Shown here one piece after another: positions 43,646-52,439 of a stretch of 64,000 bases of DNA. This stretch comes from Clostridium_AT stratigraminis (GTDB taxonomy: Bacteria; Bacillota; Clostridia; Clostridiales; Clostridiaceae): positions 124,001 to 188,000 of the forward strand of contig NZ_JBJHZZ010000002.1 in NCBI RefSeq assembly GCF_045310675.1. Reading direction: 5' to 3'. The notes under the pieces are model-generated. The model had not been told where the DNA came from. It saw only the letters and a program-made list of their open reading frames with translations, and did not search any database. Both the position numbers and the translations under genes were made by a program. How positions within the stretch are numbered: position 1 is the stretch's first letter; every line of letters begins with the position of its first letter.

Positions 43646-44893
43646 ATGAAGGTTTTATTAATCGGAAGCGGCGGTAGAGAACATGCTATAGCATGGAAAT
43701 TGGCACAAAGTGATAAGGTTCATAAAATTTACTGTGCTCCAGGTAATGGAGGTACTGCCATGGAAGATAAGTGTGAGAATGTTAATATAAGAGAAATAGA
43801 TGAACTTTTAAGCTTTGCTGAGAAAAACAAAATAGACATAACTGTTGTAGGTCCAGAAGCACCACTTATTAAGGGTATTGCAGATAAATTTAAGGAAAAA
43901 GGGCTTAAAATATTTGGTCCCTCAGAAAAGGCAGCTATGCTTGAGGGCAGCAAGGCCTATGCTAAGGAATTTATGAAAAAATACAAGGTTAAAACAGCAG
44001 CTTATGAGGTCTTTGAAGATTATAAAAAAGCAGAAGCTTATCTACAAAGCTGCACCTTTCCTATAGTTATTAAAGCCGATGGACTAGCAGCGGGAAAGGG
44101 TGTTGTAATTTGTAATTCCTATGAGGAAGCTAAAGAAGCTGTAGAAAGCTTTATGGTAAAGGACATATTTAAGGGTGCTGGGAAAAAGCTAGTTATTGAA
44201 GAATATTTAAAAGGCTTTGAAGCTTCCATGTTAGCTGTTACAGATGGAAAATCAATTGTTCCAATGCTATCAGCCAAGGATCATAAGACAATTTATGAAA
44301 ATAATGAAGGCCCAAATACCGGTGGAATGGGTGCAGTTTCACCTAATCCTTACTTTACAAATGAAATGTATGAAAGCTTTAAACATGACATAATGGCTCC
44401 TACCCTAAGGGGTATAGGAGAAGAAGATATGGATTATATAGGAATTATATTTTTCGGAGTTATGATAAATGAAAATGGAGTTTACCTATTAGAGTATAAT
44501 GTAAGGATGGGAGATCCGGAGACTCAGGCTGTATTACCATTAATGGAAAGTGACTTTATGGATATAATTAATAAAGCGATAAATAGAGCTTTGCTTAATA
44601 CTGAATTTGCATGGAAAGATAGGTATTCCTGCTGCATCGTTGCTGCTTCTGAAGGTTATCCAGGTGAATATAATACAGGTTTTGCAATTAATGGAACTGG
44701 GAAGGTTAAAGGCAAGGTATTTATTGCTGGAGCTAAGAAAAGTGATAAAGAGCTTTCAACAACTGGGGGCAGAGTTTTGTGTGTTACTTGTATTGGAAAC
44801 ACCTTAGAAGAGGCATCAGTGAAGGCATACCAAGATATTGGAACTATTGATTTCAAAGGTATATACTATAGAAAAGATATAGGTAAAAAATAA
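43646..44893 (+). CDS. purD: Phosphoribosylamine--glycine ligase
   Basis: A 415-residue ATP-grasp enzyme making GAR. It begins with MKVLLIGSGGREHAIAWKL. The ATP-grasp signatures are IVIKADGLAAGKGVVI and the metal-binding LLEYNVRMGDPETQAVL. DHKTIYENNEGPNTGGMGA is also typical. The ATG at 43646 follows AGGAGGTGA. Last gene of the pur operon. About 270 nt then separate it from pyrB. Confidence 0.97.
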   Translation: MKVLLIGSGGREHAIAWKLAQSDKVHKIYCAPGNGGTAMEDKCENVNIREIDELLSFAEKNKIDITVVGPEAPLIKGIADKFKEKGLKIFGPSEKAAMLEGSKAYAKEFMKKYKVKTAAYEVFEDYKKAEAYLQSCTFPIVIKADGLAAGKGVVICNSYEEAKEAVESFMVKDIFKGAGKKLVIEEYLKGFEASMLAVTDGKSIVPMLSAKDHKTIYENNEGPNTGGMGAVSPNPYFTNEMYESFKHDIMAPTLRGIGEEDMDYIGIIFFGVMINENGVYLLEYNVRMGDPETQAVLPLMESDFMDIINKAINRALLNTEFAWKDRYSCCIVAASEGYPGEYNTGFAINGTGKVKGKVFIAGAKKSDKELSTTGGRVLCVTCIGNTLEEASVKAYQDIGTIDFKGIYYRKDIGKK

Positions 44894-44933
44894 ACAAGTA
44901 TTCAATTGAAATAAATTAAAATATTAAAATAGC

Positions 44934-44995
44934 TAGAGATTATGCAAATAAAATATCATAATTTCAAATTATGATAGCTGCTAAAAAAATCTCTA
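44934..44995. repeat. Nested inverted repeats between purD and the pyr promoter
   Basis: An outer pair TAGAGATT/AATCTCTA surrounds an inner perfect pair ATCATAATTT/AAATTATGAT with one base between. No U-tract follows, yet no other terminator for the pur operon is seen in this gap. Confidence 0.5.
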
Positions 44996-45024
44996 TTGCT
45001 GAAAAACATAATATATGCTATTAT
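44996..45024 (+). promoter_or_regulatory. Promoter of the pyr operon
   Basis: TTGCTG (44996-45001), a 17-nt spacer and TATTAT (45019-45024) with the extended TGC just upstream. The start site would be about 8-10 nt before the PyrR-binding element. Confidence 0.65.
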
Positions 45025-45035
45025 TTTATAAAGCC

Positions 45036-45138
45036 TTTAAGTTTGGTCCAGAGAGACCAGGAAGGATAGTAGAAATAGTTGTATACTTTTATTAACTTTG
45101 TATAACTATGCCTTCCGTTTATTGGAAGGCATTTTTTA
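45036..45138 (+). promoter_or_regulatory. PyrR-type attenuator of the pyr operon
   Basis: The conserved PyrR-binding hairpin is GGTCCAGAGAGACC (45045-45058). An antiterminator can form between GGAAGGATAGT (about 45060-45070) and ACTATGCCTTCC (45105-45116). The competing terminator is ATGCCTTCC/GGAAGGCAT with TTTTTT (45108-45138). UMP-bound PyrR would hold the binding hairpin and allow termination. pyrR itself is not in the window. Confidence 0.9.
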
Positions 45139-45192
45139 ATGTAAAAAATCTTTTAATTTAGCCCAGTGAGGTTAAAAAAGGAGGAAAAGAAT

Positions 45193-46119
45193 ATGTTAAA
45201 GGGAAGAAATTTAATTGACCCCATGGATTTTACTTTAGAGGAATTAGAAGAAATTTTCAGCCTATCAGAAGAAATCATTTCATCTCCAGAAAAGTTTACT
45301 AGGCTTTGTGAAGGTAAACTTTTAGCCACATTATTCTATGAACCAAGCACTAGAACCCGCTTTAGCTTTGAGGCTGCAATGCTTCGACTTGGTGGCAAAG
45401 TAATTGGATTTTCAGAACCAAATTCAAGTTCTGTATCAAAGGGTGAAAGTGTTGCAGATACTATTAGAACAGTAGGCTGCTATGCTGATATTGCCGTTAT
45501 GAGACATCCAAAGGAAGGAGCACCAAAGGCTGCTGCAATGTATTCTAATATTCCAGTTATTAATGCCGGCGATGGAGGTCATCAGCACCCAACTCAAACC
45601 TTAACAGATCTATTAACCGTCAAATCTATAAAGAAGAATCTTAGTAACCATACTATCGGAATTTGTGGAGACTTAAAATTTGGTAGAACAGCTCACTCAC
45701 TAATAAAGGCACTTTCAAGATATGAAAACAATAAATTCATTCTCATTTCACCTGAAGAATTAAAAATTCCAGATTATATAAGAAAAGAAGTATTACAAAA
45801 GAATAATATAAGTTTTATAGAAGCTTCAAGAATGGAGGATGTTATAGACAAGCTTGATATCCTTTATATGACAAGAGTTCAAAGAGAAAGATTCTTTAAT
45901 GAAGATGAATATATAAGGCTTAAAGACAGTTATATATTAGATGAAATTAAGCTTAAGAATGCAAAAAAGGATATGATAATTCTTCACCCTCTTCCAAGAG
46001 TTAATGAAATAGCATACGAGGTGGACAATGATCCGAGAGCCTGCTACTTTCAACAGGCCAAGTACGGAATGTATGTTAGAATGGCACTAATAGCTAAGCT
46101 TTTGGGGCTGAACAATTAA
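45193..46119 (+). CDS. pyrB: Aspartate carbamoyltransferase, catalytic chain
   Basis: A 308-residue enzyme forming N-carbamoyl-aspartate. Carbamoyl-phosphate motif STRTRFSFEAAMLRLGG, the SVSKGES loop, RHPKEGA, NAGDGGHQHPTQTLTDL and HPLPRVNEI are all present. I chose the ATG at 45193, preceded by AAGGAGG; the upstream in-frame codon at 45166 lies in the leader. Adjacent pyrI encodes the regulatory chain, so the holoenzyme is probably the allosteric type. Confidence 0.97.
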   Translation: MLKGRNLIDPMDFTLEELEEIFSLSEEIISSPEKFTRLCEGKLLATLFYEPSTRTRFSFEAAMLRLGGKVIGFSEPNSSSVSKGESVADTIRTVGCYADIAVMRHPKEGAPKAAAMYSNIPVINAGDGGHQHPTQTLTDLLTVKSIKKNLSNHTIGICGDLKFGRTAHSLIKALSRYENNKFILISPEELKIPDYIRKEVLQKNNISFIEASRMEDVIDKLDILYMTRVQRERFFNEDEYIRLKDSYILDEIKLKNAKKDMIILHPLPRVNEIAYEVDNDPRACYFQQAKYGMYVRMALIAKLLGLNN

Positions 46120-46162
46120 TAATTGTTCAATGTAGAATGAGGAATACAAGGAGGGATTTAAT

Positions 46163-46585
46163 ATGTTAACTATAAACAGTATAAAAAACGGAATTGTAAT
46201 TGACCACATAAAAGCAGGTTTTGGAATAAAGATATTTAATTATTTAGGACTTGATAAGGCACATTTTACTGTAGCACTAATAATGAATGCTGAAAGTGAA
46301 AAATGTGTTAAAAAAGATATTATTAAAATAGAAAATGCAATTGATATTGATATAAGGGTGCTTGGACTTATTTGTCCAAATGTAACTGTAGACATAATAG
46401 AAAATGAAGTTATTGCGAAAAAATTTAAGCTTGAGCTCCCTGAAAAGGTACAGGAAGTAATAAAGTGCAAAAATCCTAGATGTATAACCAATACTGAACT
46501 CAATATTCCTCAAAGCTTTTACCTTATAGATAGAGAAAATGGGGAATATAGATGTGAGTATTGTGAGGAAGTGCATACAGCATAA
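46163..46585 (+). CDS. pyrI: Aspartate carbamoyltransferase, regulatory chain
   Basis: A 140-residue subunit that binds nucleotides (N-terminal domain, about 1-90) and zinc. The zinc ligands are C-x4-C in KCKNPRC and C-x2-C in CEYC near the C-terminus. The ATG at 46163 follows AAGGAGGG. PyrI gives ATP/CTP control of PyrB; it is common in enterics and found in clostridia, but absent in Bacillus. Confidence 0.96.
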   Translation: MLTINSIKNGIVIDHIKAGFGIKIFNYLGLDKAHFTVALIMNAESEKCVKKDIIKIENAIDIDIRVLGLICPNVTVDIIENEVIAKKFKLELPEKVQEVIKCKNPRCITNTELNIPQSFYLIDRENGEYRCEYCEEVHTA

Positions 46586-46645
46586 CCGATAACCTAGCCA
46601 ATGAGAGGTGATCCCATTTCAGAGGAATACAAGGAGGTCTAGAGA

Positions 46646-47833
46646 ATGGAGCTTTTAATTAAGAATTCAAGAATAGTAGATTGGAGTCAGGATTTTAAGG
46701 GGGACATTTATATAAATTTTGGGGTTATACAGGAAATAGGCTTGGAGCTTAATAAAAATTGCGAAACCATAGATGGAGAAGGCTTGATTCTTATGCCAGC
46801 CTTTACAGATCTGCACAGCCACTTCAGGGATCCTGGTCAAACCTACAAGGAGGATATACATTCTGGAAGTCTAGCAGCTGTTAGAGGGGGATACACTACG
46901 GTTAACCTTATGGCAAATACAGTGCCCATTTGCAGTGAAATGGAAACTGTAAATTATGTGCTGGAAAAAGCCAGGGCAATAAGGCTTATAGATATACATC
47001 AATGTGCCTCTGTAACTAAGGATCTTAAGGGGGAAGACATAAGCCATTTAGATAGGCTAAGCAATGAGGTCAAAATGCTTTCAGATGATGGAAAGGGTGT
47101 GGCGAACAGCAAAATAATGCTAGAGGCCATGATAAAGGCAAAAGAGAAGGATCTAATTGTAATAACTCATGCTGAAAGTGAAGAATTAACTAAAATAGAT
47201 ACAAGACTTGCAGAAAATACCATGACCTGGAGAGATATTACCTTAGCAAAATATACAGGCTGCAAGCTTCATATAGCACATGTAAGTACCAAGGAAGCAA
47301 TGGAATATGTAATAAAGGCAAAGCAGGATGGAGTAAAGTTAACCTGTGAGGTTACTCCTCATCACTTAGCTTTAACAAAGGATGTAGAATATAAGGTAAA
47401 TCCACCCCTTAGAGAAGATGAGGACATTAATTATCTAATAAAGGCAATCAAAGAAGGATATGTAGATGCAATTGCTACTGACCATGCACCTCACAGCTGT
47501 GAAGATAAAAAGAAGGGAGCAAACGGCATATCTGGTCTAGAAACAGCCTTCTCTGTATGCTATACAAAGCTTGTAGCTGAAAGACATATTTCCCTTAATA
47601 AATTATCTGAGCTTATGTCAAGAAATCCAGCCAAGCTTCTTTACAGGAATAAGGGCGAAATAAAAATAGGTTGTGAGGCTGATTTAGTACTTGTTGATAT
47701 TAACCAAAGCTATATGGTAGAAAAAGAAGACTTCATTTCAAAGGGAAAAAACACACCATTTAATGGGAAAGTTCTTATGGGGGTTATAACTAGTACCATT
47801 AAGGGCGGAAAGGTTGTTTACGTAAATAAGTGA
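46646..47833 (+). CDS. pyrC: Dihydroorotase
   Basis: A 395-residue zinc amidohydrolase closing carbamoyl-aspartate to dihydroorotate. Metal ligands are seen in DLHSHFRDPG, the His of ITHAESEEL, HIAHVSTKEA and the Asp of ATDHAPH. Length and sequence fit the class I (Bacillus type) enzyme. The ATG at 46646 follows AGGAGGTC. Confidence 0.97.
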   Translation: MELLIKNSRIVDWSQDFKGDIYINFGVIQEIGLELNKNCETIDGEGLILMPAFTDLHSHFRDPGQTYKEDIHSGSLAAVRGGYTTVNLMANTVPICSEMETVNYVLEKARAIRLIDIHQCASVTKDLKGEDISHLDRLSNEVKMLSDDGKGVANSKIMLEAMIKAKEKDLIVITHAESEELTKIDTRLAENTMTWRDITLAKYTGCKLHIAHVSTKEAMEYVIKAKQDGVKLTCEVTPHHLALTKDVEYKVNPPLREDEDINYLIKAIKEGYVDAIATDHAPHSCEDKKKGANGISGLETAFSVCYTKLVAERHISLNKLSELMSRNPAKLLYRNKGEIKIGCEADLVLVDINQSYMVEKEDFISKGKNTPFNGKVLMGVITSTIKGGKVVYVNK

Positions 47834-47848
47834 AAGGATGGTTTTAAA

Positions 47849-48730
47849 ATGATTATAGATAGACTGTATGAAAGCGTGGAAAAAAGAGGCCCTGTTTGCA
47901 TCGGGCTAGACACTGCAGTAGAGTATATACCTAAAGAATTCTTGAATAAATATAGCTTTTTAGAGCATGCGATATTTAGGTACAATCAATTTATCATAGA
48001 TGCTACATTTGATACAGCAGCATGCTATAAGCTGCAGATAGCTTATTATGAAGCAATGGGAATAATGGGACTTAAGGTTTATCAAAGAACTCTTGAATAT
48101 ATAAAAAGTATAGGTGGAATTTCAATTGGAGATATAAAAAGGGGAGATATTGCTGCCACTGCAAGGATGTATGCTAAGGCTCACTTTGAAGGAGACTTTC
48201 AGTGTGATTTTGTAACCTTGAATCCATATATGGGAATGGATAGTATAGAACCTTATTTATCCTATGTAAGCAGCGGAGAAAAAGGAATTTTTCCACTTAT
48301 GAGGACCTCTAACTCAGGAGCTTATGATCTTCAATATATTGAAAATGGGCATGGAAATAAGGTTTATGAAATTGTAGGGGATAAATTAAAAACCATGGCT
48401 GATGGATATGTAGGACAGTGTGGATACAGTAACATTGGTGCTGTTGTTGGATGTACACATATAGAAGAAGCAAAAGAGCTAAGAGAAAAGTTTCATAATA
48501 TGTTTTTTCTAATTCCAGGCTATGGGGCCCAAGGGGGAAGCGCAAAGGATGTGGCACCTTATTTAAAGAATAGCAATGGAGGTATTGTAAATTCTTCAAG
48601 AGGTATATTACTAGCCTATAAGAATCAGGAAGGAAGAGAACTAGATTTTGACCTATGTGCAAGAGAGGAAGCCTTAAAAATAAGGAGAGAGATAGATGGG
48701 TTTAAAATATACAACAGGCAAAGTGCTTAG
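47849..48730 (+). CDS. pyrF: Orotidine 5'-phosphate decarboxylase, type 2
   Basis: A 293-residue enzyme converting OMP to UMP. The catalytic Lys-Asp set is in IGDIKRGDIAATA, and the start CIGLDTAVEYIP and the phosphate loop GYGAQGGSAKDV match the long type 2 subfamily. The ATG at 47849 follows GAAAGGATGG. Its end overlaps pyrK by 35 nt in another frame, unusually long for this operon. Confidence 0.96.
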   Translation: MIIDRLYESVEKRGPVCIGLDTAVEYIPKEFLNKYSFLEHAIFRYNQFIIDATFDTAACYKLQIAYYEAMGIMGLKVYQRTLEYIKSIGGISIGDIKRGDIAATARMYAKAHFEGDFQCDFVTLNPYMGMDSIEPYLSYVSSGEKGIFPLMRTSNSGAYDLQYIENGHGNKVYEIVGDKLKTMADGYVGQCGYSNIGAVVGCTHIEEAKELREKFHNMFFLIPGYGAQGGSAKDVAPYLKNSNGGIVNSSRGILLAYKNQEGRELDFDLCAREEALKIRREIDGFKIYNRQSA

Positions 48731-49436
48731 TAATGTTGAGATATCAAGTGGGATGTTTCTGCTTAATATTGAAGGGGATTATAAAGTAAAACCAGGACAG
48801 TTTTATATGCTAAGCGTCTTAGAAGGAGAGACCCTCCTTCCTAGGCCCATTAGCATACATGAGGTTAATGAAAAAGGGATTTATTTTTTATATGAAGCTA
48901 AGGGAAAAGGGACAAAAGTGCTGAGTAAGCTTCAAGAAGATGATAGTATACAGCTTTTAGGCCCTTTGGGTAATGGCTTTGACATAGATAAAATAAGTGG
49001 CAGAATTGCAATAGTTTCAGGAGGAATGGGGATAGCTCCTATGAAGCAGCTGGTAAAGAACCTTTATAATTGTGAAATAGATTTATATTGCGGCTTTAGA
49101 AATGATATTTACGGTATTGAAGGTTTGGAGTCCTTTGTTAACAAGATTTATATTGCAACTGAAAGCGGAAGAATAGGACATAAGGGATATGTAACTGAAA
49201 TGCTTGATGCTTCAAAATATGAGATAGTACTCTCCTGCGGACCTGAACCTATGATGCTAAAGCTTTTAAAGACATGTAAAATGCATAAGGTACCAATTTA
49301 TGTTTCAATGGAAAGATATATGGCTTGCGGTCTTGGAGCCTGCCTTGTATGCACATGCAGTACAATATATGGCAATAAGAGAACCTGCAAGGACGGGCCT
49401 GTATTTTTAGGAGAGGATTTGATGCTTAATGCTTGA
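48696..49436 (+). CDS. pyrK: Dihydroorotate dehydrogenase electron-transfer subunit
   Basis: A 246-residue flavoprotein carrying FAD and a [2Fe-2S] cluster that passes electrons from PyrD to NAD+. The FAD motif is LPRPISIHEV; SGGMGIAPM marks the NAD-binding part. The cluster cysteines are in CGLGACLVCTC and TCKDGPVF. The ATG at 48696 follows AAGGAGAG inside pyrF. It overlaps pyrD by 8 nt. Confidence 0.96.
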   Translation: MGLKYTTGKVLSNVEISSGMFLLNIEGDYKVKPGQFYMLSVLEGETLLPRPISIHEVNEKGIYFLYEAKGKGTKVLSKLQEDDSIQLLGPLGNGFDIDKISGRIAIVSGGMGIAPMKQLVKNLYNCEIDLYCGFRNDIYGIEGLESFVNKIYIATESGRIGHKGYVTEMLDASKYEIVLSCGPEPMMLKLLKTCKMHKVPIYVSMERYMACGLGACLVCTCSTIYGNKRTCKDGPVFLGEDLMLNA

Positions 49437-50325
49437 GGTGAACTTTTGTGGACTAGATTTTAAAAATCCAATAATTGCAGCTTCAGGAACCTTTGGCTTT
49501 GGAGAAGAATTTAATGAGCTTTATAATGTAGGAGAGCTTGGAGGCATCTGCACAAAGGGCTTAACTATTTTTAAAAGGGAAGGCAACAGTGGAAGAAGGC
49601 TTTATGAAACAAGCTCAGGTATGCTTAACAGTGTTGGACTACAAAATCCTGGGGTGGATTATTTTATAGAATATGAACTTCCTAAAATGGAGAAGTACAA
49701 TACAAAGATAATTGCTAATGTAGGAGGTGCATCCTTAGAAGAATATTTAACTGCTGTAGAGAAATTAAATAGCACTAGTATTGATATGCTTGAGCTTAAT
49801 ATATCTTGTCCTAATGTGAAATGCGGAGGAATGGCCTTTGGAATAAAATCAGATATAGCTTATTATATTGTAAAAGAAGTAAAGTCAGTCTGCAAAAAGC
49901 CGCTTATGGTAAAGCTATCACCAAATGCAGAAAATATTGTGGACATGGCATACAGCTGTTATGAGGCTGGTGCAGATGCACTTTCCTTAATAAATACTTT
50001 AAAGGGAATGGCAATAGATATAAATAAAAGAAAACCAGTTTTTGATAATGTTTTTGCAGGACTTTCAGGAGCAGCAGTTAAACCTGTAGCTTTAAGAATG
50101 GTTTATGAGGTGTGCAGAGCAGTTGATATTCCAATAGTAGGAATTGGCGGAATTATGAATTACAAGGATGCAATTGAATTTATAATGGCAGGAGCCGCAG
50201 CAGTACAAATAGGAACGGTTAATTTTATTAAACCTAATGCGGGTTTAGAAATTATTGAAGATTTAAGAGAATTTATGGAATCACAAGGAATCAAGAATTT
50301 ATCTGAAATTAGAGGGATAATTTAA
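49429..50325 (+). CDS. pyrD: Dihydroorotate dehydrogenase, type 1B catalytic subunit
   Basis: A 298-residue FMN enzyme oxidising dihydroorotate to orotate. Class 1 features include ASGTFGFGEEF and the catalytic cysteine in NISCPNVKCGG, which replaces the serine of class 2. IGTVNF at the phosphate site closes the barrel. It works as a heterotetramer with PyrK. The ATG at 49429 lies within pyrK after GGAGAGG. Confidence 0.97.
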   Translation: MLEVNFCGLDFKNPIIAASGTFGFGEEFNELYNVGELGGICTKGLTIFKREGNSGRRLYETSSGMLNSVGLQNPGVDYFIEYELPKMEKYNTKIIANVGGASLEEYLTAVEKLNSTSIDMLELNISCPNVKCGGMAFGIKSDIAYYIVKEVKSVCKKPLMVKLSPNAENIVDMAYSCYEAGADALSLINTLKGMAIDINKRKPVFDNVFAGLSGAAVKPVALRMVYEVCRAVDIPIVGIGGIMNYKDAIEFIMAGAAAVQIGTVNFIKPNAGLEIIEDLREFMESQGIKNLSEIRGII

Positions 50326-50338
50326 GGGAGGAATTGTT

Positions 50339-50902
50339 TTGGAAAACAAAATTATTAATTTATTAACTGAAACAGGGGCATTACTTGAAGGGCATTTTTT
50401 ATTGTCCTCAGGAAAACATAGTGATAAATACTGTCAGTGTGCAAAGCTGCTTATGTATCCAGATAAGGCTGAAGAGGTTTTAAAGGTGGTAACTGATAAA
50501 CTTAAGGATATAAAATTTGATTTAATTGTTGGACCTGCTATGGGAGGAATAATTGTTGCCTATGAACTTGGCAGGCAGCTTGGAAAGCCAGCAATATTTA
50601 CTGAAAGAGTTAAAGGTGTTATGAACCTTAGAAGAGGCTTTGAAATAAAGAAAGGTCAAAAGATTCTAATTGCTGAAGATGTTGTAACCACTGCTAAGTC
50701 CTCTATGGAAACAGCGGAAATTTTAAAACAATATGGTGGAGAAGTTGTGGGAATTGCTTGTATAGCTGATAGAAGTGTTTCAGCAACACCTCTTACCATT
50801 TATAGTGCCGTAAAGTTTAACATTAAGGCCTATGATAAGGAGACTTGTCCCCTATGTAAAAAAGGAATAGAGTACGTTAAACCTGGAAGTCGAAGTTTTT
50901 AA
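50339..50902 (+). CDS. pyrE: Orotate phosphoribosyltransferase
   Basis: A 187-residue enzyme adding PRPP to orotate. The PRPP loop is ILIAEDVVTTAKS, and LSSGKHSDKYCQC and GPAMGGIIVAYELG are typical of the family. It starts with TTG at 50339 after GGGAGG. Last gene of pyrBICFKDE. carA and carB, which make carbamoyl phosphate, are not present. No hairpin terminator is obvious before the next promoter. Confidence 0.96.
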   Translation: MENKIINLLTETGALLEGHFLLSSGKHSDKYCQCAKLLMYPDKAEEVLKVVTDKLKDIKFDLIVGPAMGGIIVAYELGRQLGKPAIFTERVKGVMNLRRGFEIKKGQKILIAEDVVTTAKSSMETAEILKQYGGEVVGIACIADRSVSATPLTIYSAVKFNIKAYDKETCPLCKKGIEYVKPGSRSF

Positions 50903-50908
50903 AAACAC

Positions 50909-50936
50909 TTGCTTTTTATATTAATAATGGTATAAT
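50909..50936 (+). promoter_or_regulatory. Promoter of the cold-shock gene
   Basis: TTGCTT, a 16-nt spacer and an extended -10 TGGTATAAT (box 50931-50936). The resulting 5' UTR is about 75 nt, as is common for cold-shock genes. Confidence 0.65.
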
Positions 50937-51017
50937 TAAAAATTGGTAGTGAAACACTGTTGATATAAAATTTTAGATTTATCAAGAATAAGGTGTTCTG
51001 CCTTAGGAGGACTATAT

Positions 51018-51221
51018 ATGAAAACTGGTACAGTTAAATGGTTTAATTCAGAAAAAGGTTACGGATTTATTTCAGTTGAAGGTGAAAAAGATGTATTTGT
51101 TCACTTCAGTGCAATTCAAGATGATTCTGCTAGAAAAAATCTAGAAGAAGGCCAAAAAGTTCAATTTGATGTTGAAGAAGGCGCAAGAGGACCACAAGCT
51201 TCAAACGTTATAAAATTATAA
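51018..51221 (+). CDS. csp: Cold-shock protein
   Basis: A 67-residue single OB-fold protein that binds single-stranded RNA and DNA. RNP1 is KGYGFI and RNP2 VFVHF; the opening TGTVKWFNSEKGYGFI is diagnostic. AGGAGGAC precedes the ATG at 51018. Monocistronic, with its own promoter and terminator. Confidence 0.97.
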   Translation: MKTGTVKWFNSEKGYGFISVEGEKDVFVHFSAIQDDSARKNLEEGQKVQFDVEEGARGPQASNVIKL

Positions 51222-51254
51222 TATTTGTCTTTTTATATAGATAGCTTGAATTCA

Positions 51255-51279
51255 GACCACCTTTATAGGTGGTTTTTTA
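51255..51279 (+). terminator. Rho-independent terminator after csp
   Basis: ACCACCT/AGGTGGT stem with TTAT loop and TTTTTT tail. Confidence 0.92.
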
Positions 51280-51351
51280 TCGTATTTAAAACTCTATACA
51301 AAATGTTACCAGTTATTTAAACACTCGGTTTATGATGAAAGGAGGATTTTT

Positions 51352-51849
51352 ATGAGAAGAATTTATAATATGAAAAAAACATTATCAATGAAACAATTTA
51401 TAGCTGAGTTTGGAGAAAACTTTTCTGAACATATAAAAGTAAGGCTTAAAGAGCTTGGTGAAAGGTGTGTATTAACTAGAAAAGAAAATAACGATAGGTT
51501 TAACTTAAAGCACATAGAACATACTACCCATGAATGTGCTGTTACTTGTGGAACTGAAACTGAGAAAATGAATAAGGAATTTATTTACGGGCAGTTAGTT
51601 GTTCAGGAAGGGGTATTATACTTTTCGGAAGAGTGCTTAGAAAGTAATGATGCTGCTCAGGCTCCAATAGTGGATACCATATACAAGACCTTGCATAGTG
51701 AGAAAATAGATATTGATGAAATTGGTGCAAAGGCTATAGAAGATGGAAACATTGACTACATTATAGATACAATATTTACAGTGTGTCCGCCAGTTTCACA
51801 GGCTCATTTAGATATAGTTAATGGCATGACCTATAGATCTGAAAGGTAA
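51352..51849 (+). CDS. Protein of unknown function
   Basis: A 165-residue, apparently cytoplasmic protein that I do not recognise. It starts with a basic, possibly helical segment (MKKTLSMKQFIAEFGENFSEHIKVRLKELG). Five cysteines and several histidines occur between residues 39 and 77, including HTTHECAVTCG, so a metal or redox site is possible. The C-terminal half is acidic and ends in VCPPVSQAHLDIVNG. The ATG at 51352 has AAAGGAGGA upstream, and codon use is like its neighbours. There are no close neighbours to suggest a role. Confidence 0.7.
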   Translation: MRRIYNMKKTLSMKQFIAEFGENFSEHIKVRLKELGERCVLTRKENNDRFNLKHIEHTTHECAVTCGTETEKMNKEFIYGQLVVQEGVLYFSEECLESNDAAQAPIVDTIYKTLHSEKIDIDEIGAKAIEDGNIDYIIDTIFTVCPPVSQAHLDIVNGMTYRSER

Positions 51850-52223
51850 TGTGAAACAGCTACAAATTTACAATTTAATTATTGACAGTGCAGTATGGAT
51901 TTTAAACATTAAGAACTAGGATACTTGCAGAAAAATCCTTGCAATTTATTTAGAAATAAAGTATACTAAATTAGTTGCAAAAATTCAATTATAGAATAGT
52001 TACGAGTTGCAATTTAAGAAAAATAGAATTAATTCATATAAACAAGGTTATGTAAAATTAGAACAATGGTGAATTTTTTAATTAACAATTTTTAGACTTT
52101 TCAATTTTTATTTTCTAATTTAGTCACTAATTCTAGAATTATTACTTGGGTAGGTACTAATATTATTTCTTAAGAATATATTATATGTTGTGACAATTCT
52201 ATAAGAAATAATAGGAGGATAAA
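51850..52223 (+). promoter_or_regulatory. Long untranslated region with promoter before small ORF and infC
   Basis: About 370 nt with no gene. A good promoter, TTGCAA (51939-51944), 17 nt, TATACT (51962-51967), would start a transcript near 51974, about 250 nt before the small ORF and 465 nt before infC. The AT-rich sequence in between shows no riboswitch I recognise. Confidence 0.5.
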
Positions 52224-52298
52224 ATGAGAGAAGAAGAAATATTTATAATAACCGAAGAAGTTATTGAAGAATGTTTAGCCGAATGTTTGGCTGACTAA
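52224..52298 (+). CDS. 24-residue acidic small ORF upstream of infC
   Basis: An ORF too short for automatic calling: it begins MREEEIFIITEEV and ends EECLAECLAD. It has 8 Glu, 1 Asp and 2 Cys. The ribosome-binding site AGGAGG is 7 nt before the ATG, as good as any in the window. A hairpin terminator follows its stop codon after about 10 nt. It could be a free small protein or a leader peptide for infC. No family is recognised. Confidence 0.45.
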   Translation: MREEEIFIITEEVIEECLAECLAD

Positions 52299-52306
52299 TT
52301 TTAAAG

Positions 52307-52345
52307 ATTGCTATCAGTACTTTTCGGTATTGATGGCTTTTATTA
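52307..52345 (+). terminator. Terminator between small ORF and infC
   Basis: GCTATCAGTAC pairs with GGTATTGATGGC (with G-U pairs) around a TTTTC loop, followed by TTTTATTATT. It separates the small ORF from infC and may act as an attenuator. Confidence 0.7.
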
Positions 52346-52439
52346 TTTATTTAATTGTAATTTCTGGTTATAATAATAACATAAATAAAGTTTGTAAATA
52401 AAATAGTAATATAGACAAAAAATTTGGAGGTGTTTAATT

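Noticed and set aside
48309..48662. Minus-strand ORF of 117 codons inside pyrF
   Set aside because: Antisense to conserved pyrF codons, His/Leu/Tyr-rich composition typical of a shadow frame.
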